Assembly (NCBI GenBank): GCA_041687755.1
Contig: JBDNJM010000056.1
Span: 1 to 48,287 of the forward strand
From: JBDNJM01 sp041687755
GTDB taxonomy: Bacteria > Planctomycetota > UBA1135 > GCA-002686595
Direction of reading: 5' to 3'
DNA length: 48,287 nt
Below the pieces are notes generated by a model. That model had not been told where the DNA came from, searched no databases, and saw nothing but the letters and a program-made list of their open reading frames with translations. This document shows positions 29,722 through 38,142 of this stretch, piece after piece. Numbering within the stretch: position 1 is the stretch's first letter; each line of letters starts with the position of its first letter. Made by a program: the position numbers and the translations under genes.

Positions 29722-31500
29722 CTACTCCAGCACCAGCCGCAGTCCCTGATCCCCCGCCAGAAAGGGCACCGGCGCCGGCAGGCCGATGAAGCGGGCCCAG
29801 GACGAGAACAATGGCTGGTCCTCGATCTGCAGGGCCGGACGCCGCGCGCCCGTGATGCCCCAGATCTCGAAGCGCCCGCGCTCGTCGGTCCGCGCCGGCA
29901 GCCACTCGCGGTGCTCGGCAATCCCGTGGGCCCTCTGGGCGCTGAGATCAAGCTCGTCCAGGTCCACGACGATGACCGCGAGCCCCGACTGCGGCAGCCC
30001 CTTCAGGTCTTCCACAACGCCCTCCGCCAACAGGCCAATGGGTGTCGCTTGCAGCGGCCCCAGATCGCGCTCCCCGAACGGCTCGAGTCGGTCGGCGCCG
30101 TACGCGGCGAACTCGACGGACACCCGAAAGCGCCCGATCGGCCCCGCGACCTCCCCAAAGCCCCGCACGGCCACCACCGGCGCATTCCCGCGCAGCTCGA
30201 TTTGAACAACGAACGAACCGTCGTCCTCGATTCCTTGGTGCGTGAGCACCCGACGCGCCGACCCCGAGATGCGCTCCATCGCATCCCCACTCTGCTGCCG
30301 CTCGATGACCCAGGTCACCCGCCCCGGCCCCTCGATGCCCCGCAGTCTTCCCGTCAGGCGCAGCCCGTTGCGGAAGCGCAGCAGCTGCAGCTCCGCCGGC
30401 CGCGCCACCGACCCCGGCGGGGGCAGCTCTTGCGCAGGCGCCCAGGTCTCGACGTCCCGCGCCACCAGGTCAAGCCCGGCCACGGAGTGCGCCACCAACA
30501 GCCGGCTCCCCTGCCCGACGAGCCGTGGCCCCAGCTCCAGCTCCGAGCGCACGTTCTCCAGCAGCCTGTCCGGACCGTCCCCGGGCTCCACCCCCGCCGG
30601 CAACAGCCCGATCCAGGCCTGCCCGCCCACCGACAGCCCCTCGGTGTTCACCAAACCCACGACGTACGCCCCCACGTCGTCCATCGTCAGGGTCACCTCC
30701 CCGCCGCGCCAAGTATCCGGCGCGATGTGCCACTCGCGCGCAGCCGAGCCCAGCAGCTGCCGCCGCACGGTCAAACCCGGTCCTTCGCGCACGAGCCCGT
30801 CCAGCCCCAGCTCAAGCAGCCCCTGTGCATCGGTCGTACCCTCGCGTCCGTCCTCGCCGAACGACGCCATCAGCGACAGCCCCGGAATCCCGTTGCCGTG
30901 CTCGTCCACCGCCCGCAGCACGACGCTCGCCTCGTAGCGCAGCTCCACCTCGAGCCGCCCGATGCTGCCGGCCGGCACATGCACCGCCCCCGCCCGCGAG
31001 CCGTCCATCACGACGATCGTGACGTCGCGCTGGGGCGACGCAATCCGCGCCGGCCCCAGCCGCTGCCAGCCCTCGCTGCGCCGCGCGCCCGCCACCGCCA
31101 ATAGCTCCCCGACCCCGGCCTCCGCGAGCTCGGGACGGCCCTCGACGGGAACGAAGACAAGCCAGCGCTCCCAGCCCACGCGCCCGCGGTTGGGCAACAC
31201 CGGCACGATCTCCACGGTCCCAGGCTGCAGCCAGCTTTCCGGCCATCCGACCAGCCCGGCGACCGCCTCCGCCGTCGACTCCCCCGGCACGAGCTCCTCG
31301 ACCTTCTGCTCCGCGCCCTGCGCGACACGTCCTCCGGACGCACCCTGCACGTCCACCGCCTCGCGCCCAGGACCGCCGGCGGCGAGTTCCGGCTGCGCAG
31401 CCGCCGGTCCCGCGCCACCGTTACCCCGCTGAAGCACGAACGCCAGCGCCGTAAGCACCAGCGCCAGCCCAACTCCGACCATCCACTTGGAGCACGTCAT
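29722..31500 (-). CDS. Membrane-anchored beta-rich protein, paralog 6 of 6
   Basis: 592 residues. ATG 31500 (AGGTG upstream) is preferred to GTG 31512. One anchor helix (about 6-23, MVGVGLALVLTALAFVLQ) is followed by a Gly/Ala/Glu-rich linker and a large beta-rich exterior. It shares the cluster's late order: a LQLLRFRNGLRLTGRL block, a GERDLGPLQATPIGLLAEG segment, and near the C-terminus GRFEIWGITGARRPALQIEDQP. It also has an early WHIAPDTWRGGEV segment of its own. No enzyme motif is seen. It is the most distal paralog of the operon and the longest but one. Confidence 0.75.
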   Translation of the reverse strand: MTCSKWMVGVGLALVLTALAFVLQRGNGGAGPAAAQPELAAGGPGREAVDVQGASGGRVAQGAEQKVEELVPGESTAEAVAGLVGWPESWLQPGTVEIVPVLPNRGRVGWERWLVFVPVEGRPELAEAGVGELLAVAGARRSEGWQRLGPARIASPQRDVTIVVMDGSRAGAVHVPAGSIGRLEVELRYEASVVLRAVDEHGNGIPGLSLMASFGEDGREGTTDAQGLLELGLDGLVREGPGLTVRRQLLGSAAREWHIAPDTWRGGEVTLTMDDVGAYVVGLVNTEGLSVGGQAWIGLLPAGVEPGDGPDRLLENVRSELELGPRLVGQGSRLLVAHSVAGLDLVARDVETWAPAQELPPPGSVARPAELQLLRFRNGLRLTGRLRGIEGPGRVTWVIERQQSGDAMERISGSARRVLTHQGIEDDGSFVVQIELRGNAPVVAVRGFGEVAGPIGRFRVSVEFAAYGADRLEPFGERDLGPLQATPIGLLAEGVVEDLKGLPQSGLAVIVVDLDELDLSAQRAHGIAEHREWLPARTDERGRFEIWGITGARRPALQIEDQPLFSSWARFIGLPAPVPFLAGDQGLRLVLE

Positions 31501-31512
31501 GGTCCGGGGCAC

Positions 31513-33054
31513 CTAGCGCGCCGCCTCGACGCGCAGGTCCTGCTCACCGACCTGGAACTCCGTCACCGGCTCTCCACCGACCCACAGCCAGGCCGTCTCG
31601 GTCGGCCAATGCCCCCAAACTCTGAAGCGCCCCGCACTGTCGACCGGGTCCACGACCACCGAGTGGTCCGGGCCCCGCGCCGAGCGCCCTGTGACGTCGT
31701 GGACAGGGGTCCTCTGCAACCCCGTCGCCGACGCGGACTCGCGCCGGGCACCCAGCCCCAGCGTGTCGTGCGACGGCCCGAACGTCGGCGACCCCGGCGG
31801 GAACGAAACGACCGCTGGTTTCCGCGAGCCCTCACGCACCGACACCGACCCCGCCAGCCCGGCGAGCGTGCCCTCCACCAGCAGGGGCAGAAGCTCGACC
31901 TCGACCCGACCAAGGTCGCGTAGCCCCGGAACGGCGAGCGATGGCGACAGGGTCACCGAGCCGCCGAAGGCCCGCCCGTCCGAACTCCGACGACCGATCA
32001 GGTGCACCGCGGCCAGGCTCTGAGTTCTAAGCAACCTGGTCGAAACGACGAACTCGCCTCCAGCATCGACGCTCACCCGGGCTTGGCTCACCCGCGTGTG
32101 CGGCCCGACGAGATCGACGAACGTCAGCTCGCTGCCTGCGTATTCGCTCGCGAGTCGTCCGCGCAAGAGCACGCCCGGCGAGAACACCGGAAGCTGCAGT
32201 ACACCGGGCGTCGACCGCCTCCCCGTCCGCGCAGCGATCAGGACCGAATAGCTCCCGTCTTCCAGCCGCGCCCAGAGCAATCGGCCCGCCAGCTCTCGCG
32301 CCACTAACAACGTCTCACCGGCACGCACCTCACTCCAGTCGGGACTCGGGCGTAAGTTCCTGCTGGTTAGTCCTGTGCTCCCCCGCACCGAGCCATTGGC
32401 GAAGTTCCCCCAAGCATCCAGTTCGGACTTCAGGCCCTCGAGATCGTGGGTCCAGGTACCGCCCCCCCCAGACGGACGGTTGCGCTCGTCCAACAGCTCA
32501 ACGCGCCAGTAGCCGACCTCCAGGCGCAGGAGTCGCACGCCATCCACGTACGCCTCAAGGTTGCCTTCGGGTTCGATGACGATCCGCTGAAGGCCTTCGA
32601 TGTAGGGTTCCAGCCCGAGCACGGTGCCGCTTAGCCCTTCTGCCCCCATCACCTGCAGCCGGCCCCGAGTGTCGGCCACCCGCGTGCTAGACACCGTCGC
32701 GATCGACAGCGCCTCAGCATTGTGGGCCTGATACAGGCGCGTACGGAGGAACGGCAGCGGCTCGCCCCACGCATCCGTGAACTGCACGAACAGTTCGGGG
32801 CCCTGCCCGGGTGCTGTGTGCGGCAGGACTTCGCGGCGCTGCGCATGCGGAGCGTGCAAGCGTCCAGCTCCTTCGGAGTCAGCGCGCTCGCTCGAAGCGC
32901 CGTCCGGCTCGAACCCTGCGGAGGGAACTTCAGCCAGCCCGCTAGCGCCGGCAGGCGTTGCGCCCACAGCGACCTCCGGCTCGACTCCTTGCCCGAGCCA
33001 AAGCCCCAGCAGCAGCACGGCCAACAGGCTAAGGCAGGTCACTAGGGCCCGCAT
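31513..33054 (-). CDS. Membrane-anchored beta-rich protein, paralog 5 of 6
   Basis: 513 residues. The anchor is at about 4-21 (LVTCLSLLAVLLLGLWLG), then a linker rich in Ala/Gly/Glu to about residue 85. The outside part opens with ELFVQFTDAWGEPLPFL, continues with GRLQVMGAEGLSGTVLGL and VGYWRVELLDERNRPSGG, then TPGVLQLPVFSPGVLLRGRL, FVDLVGPHTRVSQARVSVD, GRAFGGSVTLSPSLAVPGL and VEVELLPLL, and ends with GRFRVWGHWPTETAWLWVGG. All are shared with paralog 4, the closest relative. It starts two bases after that gene's stop. Function is unknown. The strands suggest CarboxypepD_reg-like/Ig-like modules that could bind a surface polymer. Confidence 0.8.
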   Translation of the reverse strand: MRALVTCLSLLAVLLLGLWLGQGVEPEVAVGATPAGASGLAEVPSAGFEPDGASSERADSEGAGRLHAPHAQRREVLPHTAPGQGPELFVQFTDAWGEPLPFLRTRLYQAHNAEALSIATVSSTRVADTRGRLQVMGAEGLSGTVLGLEPYIEGLQRIVIEPEGNLEAYVDGVRLLRLEVGYWRVELLDERNRPSGGGGTWTHDLEGLKSELDAWGNFANGSVRGSTGLTSRNLRPSPDWSEVRAGETLLVARELAGRLLWARLEDGSYSVLIAARTGRRSTPGVLQLPVFSPGVLLRGRLASEYAGSELTFVDLVGPHTRVSQARVSVDAGGEFVVSTRLLRTQSLAAVHLIGRRSSDGRAFGGSVTLSPSLAVPGLRDLGRVEVELLPLLVEGTLAGLAGSVSVREGSRKPAVVSFPPGSPTFGPSHDTLGLGARRESASATGLQRTPVHDVTGRSARGPDHSVVVDPVDSAGRFRVWGHWPTETAWLWVGGEPVTEFQVGEQDLRVEAAR

Positions 33055-33056
33055 GC

Positions 33057-34613
33057 CTAGCGCTCCGCCTCGACGATTAGGTCGCGCTCACCGACGTCGA
33101 ACTCACCCCAGGGCTCGCCGCCCACGATCAGCCAGGCCGTCTCGTGAGGCCACTTGCCCCAGACTCGAAAGCGTCCCGATTCGTCGACTGGATCGATAAC
33201 CATAGGCTGCGTCGAACCCTTCCTTGAGCGCGCGCTCACGCCCAGGGCCAGGGCCTGCGACATGTCCCGAAACGATACGCGGGAGGGGTCTGCGTCCAAT
33301 CCCAGCGTGTTTACTCCAAGCATCAGCCTTACCGGACTGATTGGCTGCTGCATCGGTGGATTGTCCCAGACCTCGATGCTGAGCCCCGCTTCCTCGATCT
33401 CCATGCTGCCCGCAAGCAACAAGGGCAGCAGCTCCACCTGCACGAGCCCGAGGCCCCGCACGCCGGGCACACGGAGTGGCGGGTCCAGGCGGAGCGTCCC
33501 TCCGAACGCTCGCCCATCCAAGGCCCGCCGCCCGGCCAGGTGCAAGACCTCTAGAGTCCCAAGGCTTGGGACCCCAGTTGAAATCACGAACGCTCCACTC
33601 GAGTCCACCGGCACGAAGGACTGGCTCGCGTCGGGCCCCTTTCCGACGAGGTCTACGACCGTCAGCTCGGCCCCGGCGAATTCTGGCGCCAGGCGTCCGT
33701 GCAACAAGACCCCGGGCGAGAGGATCGGGAGCTGGAGCACGCCCGGTTCGGCACGCTGCCCCGATCTTGGTGCGCTCACGACGATATTCCTCTGACCCTC
33801 CAAAGAAGCCCAAACGCGTCGCCCGCCGAGTCGCCGCGCGACCGCGATGAGCTGGCCCGCGCGCACGCTGCGCCACCGGCGCGGGGTGCCTGGCAGTGCT
33901 CCAATTGTTGTTCGTGACGCACCGCTGCCGCCGCTCGCCCCCCGACCGAAGTAGCCCCGCGCGTCGATCGGCGGTCCTTGACTCTCGGGCTCGAGGGTCC
34001 AAGCACCGCGCCCCCCAGCTGGACGGTTCCCGTCGTCCAGCAGCTCCACCCGCCAGAAGCCCACATCCAAGCTCACGGAGCGGGAGCCGCCGGCGAACTC
34101 ATCGTGGGTTAGATCGAGCACTTCGCGCTGCTCAAGGCCCTCGACCTCTGGATCCAGACCCAGAACGGTTCCCCAGAGCCCCTCGCCCCCCGACACCTGG
34201 AGCCTGCCGTCCGCATTGGCGATCCGCTTGGCACCCCCAGGCGTGTGAGCCAGCGTTTCTAGATCCGCAGCTTGGGCAAAGCGCACCTCCAAGAAGGGCA
34301 GCGGCTCGTCCCAGGCATCCACGAACTGCACGAACAGCTCGGGATGACTCGGCCCCGCAGCCTTCCCCATGGCCTCGCGCGCCGCTAGCCGCGAGGACTC
34401 GTGCCCCCCGGGCACTCGATCCAGTTCGCCACTGTCGTCGTCATCGCGCTCATGAACAGCCCGCTGCTGCAGCGCGGCCGGCGCACGCTCGGTGGACGGC
34501 CCCTGCGCCGCGGGCGCCGCGCCCGTCGGCCGCTCCGGTCGCTGCAAGGAGAACGCCACGAGCAAGAGCGCGACTCCGAGGCACAGGCACACGCCAAGCG
34601 TCCGCACGGTCAC
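33057..34613 (-). CDS. Membrane-anchored beta-rich protein, paralog 4 of 6
   Basis: 518 residues from GTG 34613, overlapping the stop of paralog 3 by GTGA. The anchor lies at about 4-23, then a Pro/Ala-rich linker with a DDDDS acidic patch. The exterior follows the paralog 5 order almost block for block: ELFVQFVDAWDEPLPFL, VGFWRVELLDDGNRPAGG, EPGVLQLPILSPGVLLHGRL, VVDLVGKGPDASQSFVPVD, GRAFGGTLRLDPPLRVPGV, VQVELLPLLLAG and, last, GRFRVWGKWPHETAWLIVGG. The middle (ASGGSGASRTTIGALPG) is variable. Strict block conservation with freely changing linkers argues for a selected fold rather than decay. Confidence 0.8.
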   Translation of the reverse strand: MTVRTLGVCLCLGVALLLVAFSLQRPERPTGAAPAAQGPSTERAPAALQQRAVHERDDDDSGELDRVPGGHESSRLAAREAMGKAAGPSHPELFVQFVDAWDEPLPFLEVRFAQAADLETLAHTPGGAKRIANADGRLQVSGGEGLWGTVLGLDPEVEGLEQREVLDLTHDEFAGGSRSVSLDVGFWRVELLDDGNRPAGGRGAWTLEPESQGPPIDARGYFGRGASGGSGASRTTIGALPGTPRRWRSVRAGQLIAVARRLGGRRVWASLEGQRNIVVSAPRSGQRAEPGVLQLPILSPGVLLHGRLAPEFAGAELTVVDLVGKGPDASQSFVPVDSSGAFVISTGVPSLGTLEVLHLAGRRALDGRAFGGTLRLDPPLRVPGVRGLGLVQVELLPLLLAGSMEIEEAGLSIEVWDNPPMQQPISPVRLMLGVNTLGLDADPSRVSFRDMSQALALGVSARSRKGSTQPMVIDPVDESGRFRVWGKWPHETAWLIVGGEPWGEFDVGERDLIVEAER

Positions 34614-36205
34614 CGCTCCGCCCTGAACTGCACGCCCGTCTGCCCCACCGTGATCGGGATGCGCTCGATCACGCCGATCTCGAGCACCGCCTGCGCGCGC
34701 GGCCAGCGCCCCCAGACGGTGAACCAGCCCTCGATGTCCGGCTGGTCCACGACGACTGGATAGGCCGAGCCGCGCTGGAGCCGCGCCTCCAGGCCCTGAT
34801 GTTTGATCGCCATGCCTGCCTGGAACTGGGCCCGACCGTAGCTGCGTCCCAGCCCCACCTGATCGTCCGCGATTTCCCCGCCCTCCGCGTTCGTCGCGCC
34901 CTTCAGCGCTTCCGGGGCCTCGTCCCAGACCTCCACACGGATGCTGGCGCGCGGCGTGCCGTTCGCCCAGGTCAGCCAGCCCGAGGTGAGCACGGGCAAC
35001 TCCTCGAGCATCACCAAACCGAGGTCGTGAACGCCCGGCATGTCGAGCGCGGGCCGCAGCTCGAGCGTGCCTCCGAAAGGCTGGCCTGCCCTTGCCTGGC
35101 GCCCAGTGAAGTGCAGCGCGCGCAGCGCCCCCATCTCGGGCGGCGACAGGGAGATCGCGAAGGCCCCCTCCGCATCGACGCCGACCATGCCCTGGCTCGT
35201 GATGCCGGCCTCGCCGACCAGGTCCACCACGAGCAGATCCGAATTCGCGAACCGCTCCGACACGCGCCCGCGCAGCAGCACGCCCGAGGCCAGTACAGGC
35301 AACTCCAGAACGCCCGGGGCGTTCTGCGGACCGGCGCGCGGTGCACTCAACTCGACCTCACCGCTTGCGCCCGTGGCCCACAGCGACTGACCGAACAGCG
35401 CGGTCGCGACGCGTAGCTCCTCGCCCGCGCGCACGTCGAATCGAGCCCGCACCGGATCCTCGACGCGTCCGCCCAGCATCGGGTCCTGAACTCGCAGCTT
35501 GCGGTCCGGCTGCCCCCCCCCGAACAGTCCGCTCGCGTCGAGCGGCGGCGCCGTGTCCGCCGAGAACGCAGCAAGCGAGAACGAGGCCCGCCCCCCCGTC
35601 GGCTCCCCGTCCCCGCCGAGCAGACCCACGCGCCAGTAGCCGACGGGCACGTCGAGCACGAGCGAGCTGTCCTGCAGCGCCTCGTCCAGCAGGTCCACCA
35701 CGATCGAAGTCTCCAACCCGAGCACATCCGGCTCCAACCTCAGCACGGTCCCCCACACCTCCGCGCCGCGCCAGAGCTGCAGCCGCCCCTCCGCGTCCGT
35801 CATGTGTCGCATGTGGACCTGCGTGGAGCGCGACTCCGCATCGGTTTGCACCTGCAGCGAGCTCACGACCAGGAAGTCCAACGGATCGCCCCAGGCGTCG
35901 ACGAACTGGAGGGTCCAGGGACCCTCGGCTCGCGGAGGAGCCGCACTCCCGTCCGACCGGCTCTCGACTGCGGCGCGCGCACTCGCCTGCGTTGCTCGAT
36001 CCCTGCCCGCCGTCGATCGCTCGAACGCCTGAAGCCCTGCCGCGGAGGGTCGGGCCGGCCCCTGCACCTCAACCGGAGCGGCCGCCCGCCCCGGGCGCGC
36101 GTCGCCGAACCACCAGCTGCCCAGCCCCGCCGCAACAAGAAACAGCGCCGCCCCGACGACCCAGCCCAAGCGCGCGGACCCCTCCCTTCGGCTCGCGCGT
36201 TTCAT
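34610..36205 (-). CDS. Membrane-anchored beta-rich protein, paralog 3 of 6
   Basis: 531 residues. ATG 36205 is chosen over the upstream GTG because it overlaps the stop of paralog 2 as ATGA and gives a positive MKRASRREG start, then the helix WVVGAALFLVAAGLGSWWFG. Shared blocks include LQFVDAWGDPLDFLV, VGYWRVGLLGGDGEPTGG, APGVLELPVLASGVLLRGR, VVDLVGEAGITSQGMVGVD, GQPFGGTLELRPALDMPGV and GWFTVWGRWPRAQAVLEIG. It is intermediate between the close pair (paralogs 4 and 5) and the more diverged ones. The soluble part should be periplasmic or surface-exposed. Confidence 0.8.
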   Translation of the reverse strand: MKRASRREGSARLGWVVGAALFLVAAGLGSWWFGDARPGRAAAPVEVQGPARPSAAGLQAFERSTAGRDRATQASARAAVESRSDGSAAPPRAEGPWTLQFVDAWGDPLDFLVVSSLQVQTDAESRSTQVHMRHMTDAEGRLQLWRGAEVWGTVLRLEPDVLGLETSIVVDLLDEALQDSSLVLDVPVGYWRVGLLGGDGEPTGGRASFSLAAFSADTAPPLDASGLFGGGQPDRKLRVQDPMLGGRVEDPVRARFDVRAGEELRVATALFGQSLWATGASGEVELSAPRAGPQNAPGVLELPVLASGVLLRGRVSERFANSDLLVVDLVGEAGITSQGMVGVDAEGAFAISLSPPEMGALRALHFTGRQARAGQPFGGTLELRPALDMPGVHDLGLVMLEELPVLTSGWLTWANGTPRASIRVEVWDEAPEALKGATNAEGGEIADDQVGLGRSYGRAQFQAGMAIKHQGLEARLQRGSAYPVVVDQPDIEGWFTVWGRWPRAQAVLEIGVIERIPITVGQTGVQFRAER

Positions 36206-38001
36206 TCGACGACGAGGTCTTCCCACCCCTCGACCGCCCGGAAATTCGCCAGCTCTGGGTCAACCGTGGAGCCCAGACCCACGCTCTGTTGAGCAACCAC
36301 CCCGCGCGCCTTCAGCAGCTCTGGACCGCCACGGCTCTCCCGAAGGGATAGTTCGTACGTCCCGGGGACAAGCGGAAACCCGTAGGCGCCAGGTGACACG
36401 AACAGCGAAAAGATCAAGCCCTCCTCAGCCCTCTCGTCGAGCCGGCGCAGCTCGAGCAGTGCCTGTCCGCTCCGCTCGGAGGTTGCCGCGTAGCGCCAGG
36501 AGAAGCCCGCATCGAGCGGCGTTCCCAGGACCAGCTCATACCAGCCCCCGATGGCGAACAGGGACTGGCTCTTAAGCACACGCAGCCCCTCGTGCTCCGC
36601 ATAGAGCGCAGGCTGCTCCAGGCTGGTCGATCCCCGAATCTCGAACTGGCCGTCCATTGCCGTCCGAGCCGACCACCACCCGTCATCAGCGTGGATCCCG
36701 AGCGTCGAAGTCAGGGACCGCCCACGTCTCTCAAGTGACCCGCCGTCGACGAGCCGCACTGTCGCTCCCGACACGGGCAGACCGTCTTCGGTGACGACGC
36801 GCCCGGCCGCCACCAGTGGCTCGGTGTCCGCGTGAAGTCGTCCCAAGTCATGAATGCCCGTCGACAGCGCCGGATCGAACGATCGCGCGAAGAAGTGCAC
36901 GTGCCCGTCGTCCGGGGAGCGTGCGGCGATCTGGACCTGACGCAGTCGCGGCAGCCCGCCGTCCCAATCGCGCGGCACCGCGGGGATGCGCAACTCGAAG
37001 CGCCCGTCCGGGCCGAGCTCGACCTGCCCGAGGGTCAGCGTGCTCGAGAAACCCAGTGCGCACTGAAGCCCCCACTCTGGATCGACGCCCGTTAGGATCC
37101 CGCGCAACAGGCAGCCCTCCTCCTGCAGTTCGATTCGCCATGCGGGGGGGTGCTCAACCGAACCCGGGTCCACCAGGGGCAGCCAGCCCTGCTTCCCGAG
37201 GGGTCCTAGGAAGCAGCCTGCGTTGCGCAGTCCGAGCGGCACGGGCAGGAGTCCCGGGCCCTGCTGCACGAATCGCTCCCCGCGGGTTCGCCCTCCGGTT
37301 CCCCCTGAATCGGGCCCGCTAACGTCCGTCTCCGCAGACTCCGCCTCGACGCCCACGGGCGCCGGCTCGCCATACTCGCCGCTCAGCACGAGCTCCGGCT
37401 CGCCGTACGTCGGCCGGCCGGCCCTGTCGACCAGTTCGATCTTGACCATCCCCACGTCATCCATAACCAGGATGAACACTTCACCCTCGAGGCGTGCTTC
37501 GGACAGCGGAAACCTACGAGGATCGTCAAAGGTGAGCCGGCGCTCGAGCCACTCGAAGCGCGCGCGCGTCCTCGGCCGCTGCAGCGTCACCTCTCCGGAG
37601 GCATCGGTCGTGTAGTCGAAGTTGTCCCCCCAAGAGCTTCCACCGTTGTGGAACACCAAACCCTCGATCGGGGCGCCGGTGGGAGTTTCAGCCCGCACCC
37701 GCAGCTGCATCGCGGCCAATAATCTCGCCCGCTCTGCCCCCGCGACGGGCTCGCGCTGAATCGCTGACGCCATCGTCCCGACCTCATCTGGCACCGAATC
37801 CTCGAGCTCTTCCTCGGAGCCCAAGAGCGCAACAGTGCTCCTCGCCGCAATCGTCGATGAGCCTGCGAAAGTCACCGCTCCCTGGACGTCGCCCGAGCCC
37901 GCCCGCCCGCGCAGCACGAAGGCTCCCACGAGGACCAGCACCAGGGCACTTGTCGCTAGCCAAGTCGAAGGCGAAGGGTCGGTGTTGGTGTCGTGGGGCA
38001 T
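36202..38001 (-). CDS. Membrane-anchored beta-rich protein, paralog 2 of 6
   Basis: 599 residues from ATG 38001. The hydrophobic anchor is at about 14-31 (WLATSALVLVLVGAFVL). It is diverged but keeps the architecture: FEWLERRL and VKIELVDRAGRPTYGEPE, WRIELQEEGCLLRGIL, QVELGPDGRFELRIPAV, GIHDLGRLHADTEPLVAAG, then SGATVRLVDGG and GQFEIRGSTSLEQPALYAE, which corresponds to the GxFxVWG module. A C-terminal extension with VPGTYELSLRES is a classical regulatory/Ig-type strand pair. Within the cluster it is the longest. A 140-base gap separates it from paralog 1, so a second promoter is possible there. Confidence 0.75.
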   Translation of the reverse strand: MPHDTNTDPSPSTWLATSALVLVLVGAFVLRGRAGSGDVQGAVTFAGSSTIAARSTVALLGSEEELEDSVPDEVGTMASAIQREPVAGAERARLLAAMQLRVRAETPTGAPIEGLVFHNGGSSWGDNFDYTTDASGEVTLQRPRTRARFEWLERRLTFDDPRRFPLSEARLEGEVFILVMDDVGMVKIELVDRAGRPTYGEPELVLSGEYGEPAPVGVEAESAETDVSGPDSGGTGGRTRGERFVQQGPGLLPVPLGLRNAGCFLGPLGKQGWLPLVDPGSVEHPPAWRIELQEEGCLLRGILTGVDPEWGLQCALGFSSTLTLGQVELGPDGRFELRIPAVPRDWDGGLPRLRQVQIAARSPDDGHVHFFARSFDPALSTGIHDLGRLHADTEPLVAAGRVVTEDGLPVSGATVRLVDGGSLERRGRSLTSTLGIHADDGWWSARTAMDGQFEIRGSTSLEQPALYAEHEGLRVLKSQSLFAIGGWYELVLGTPLDAGFSWRYAATSERSGQALLELRRLDERAEEGLIFSLFVSPGAYGFPLVPGTYELSLRESRGGPELLKARGVVAQQSVGLGSTVDPELANFRAVEGWEDLVVE

Positions 38002-38142
38002 GGGTCCACTCCGCGGGCTCGCTCGCGATTCTAGCCCCTACGCAGCCTGCACGTTCGAGTTGGCGCGCCACCGATTCCCTCCAGATCCCCCCCTCCCGTA
38101 AGGCCTGACCCTGGGGCAAAGCCTCCCGTCGCCACGCGAGGA

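Noticed and set aside
29911..31104. Plus-strand frame opposite paralog 6
   Set aside because: It is rich in Pro/Arg/His as expected for an antisense read-through; the minus-strand gene fits the operon.
38028..38060. Internal promoter between paralogs 1 and 2
   Set aside because: TAGAAT on the minus strand resembles a -10, but no -35 lies at proper distance.
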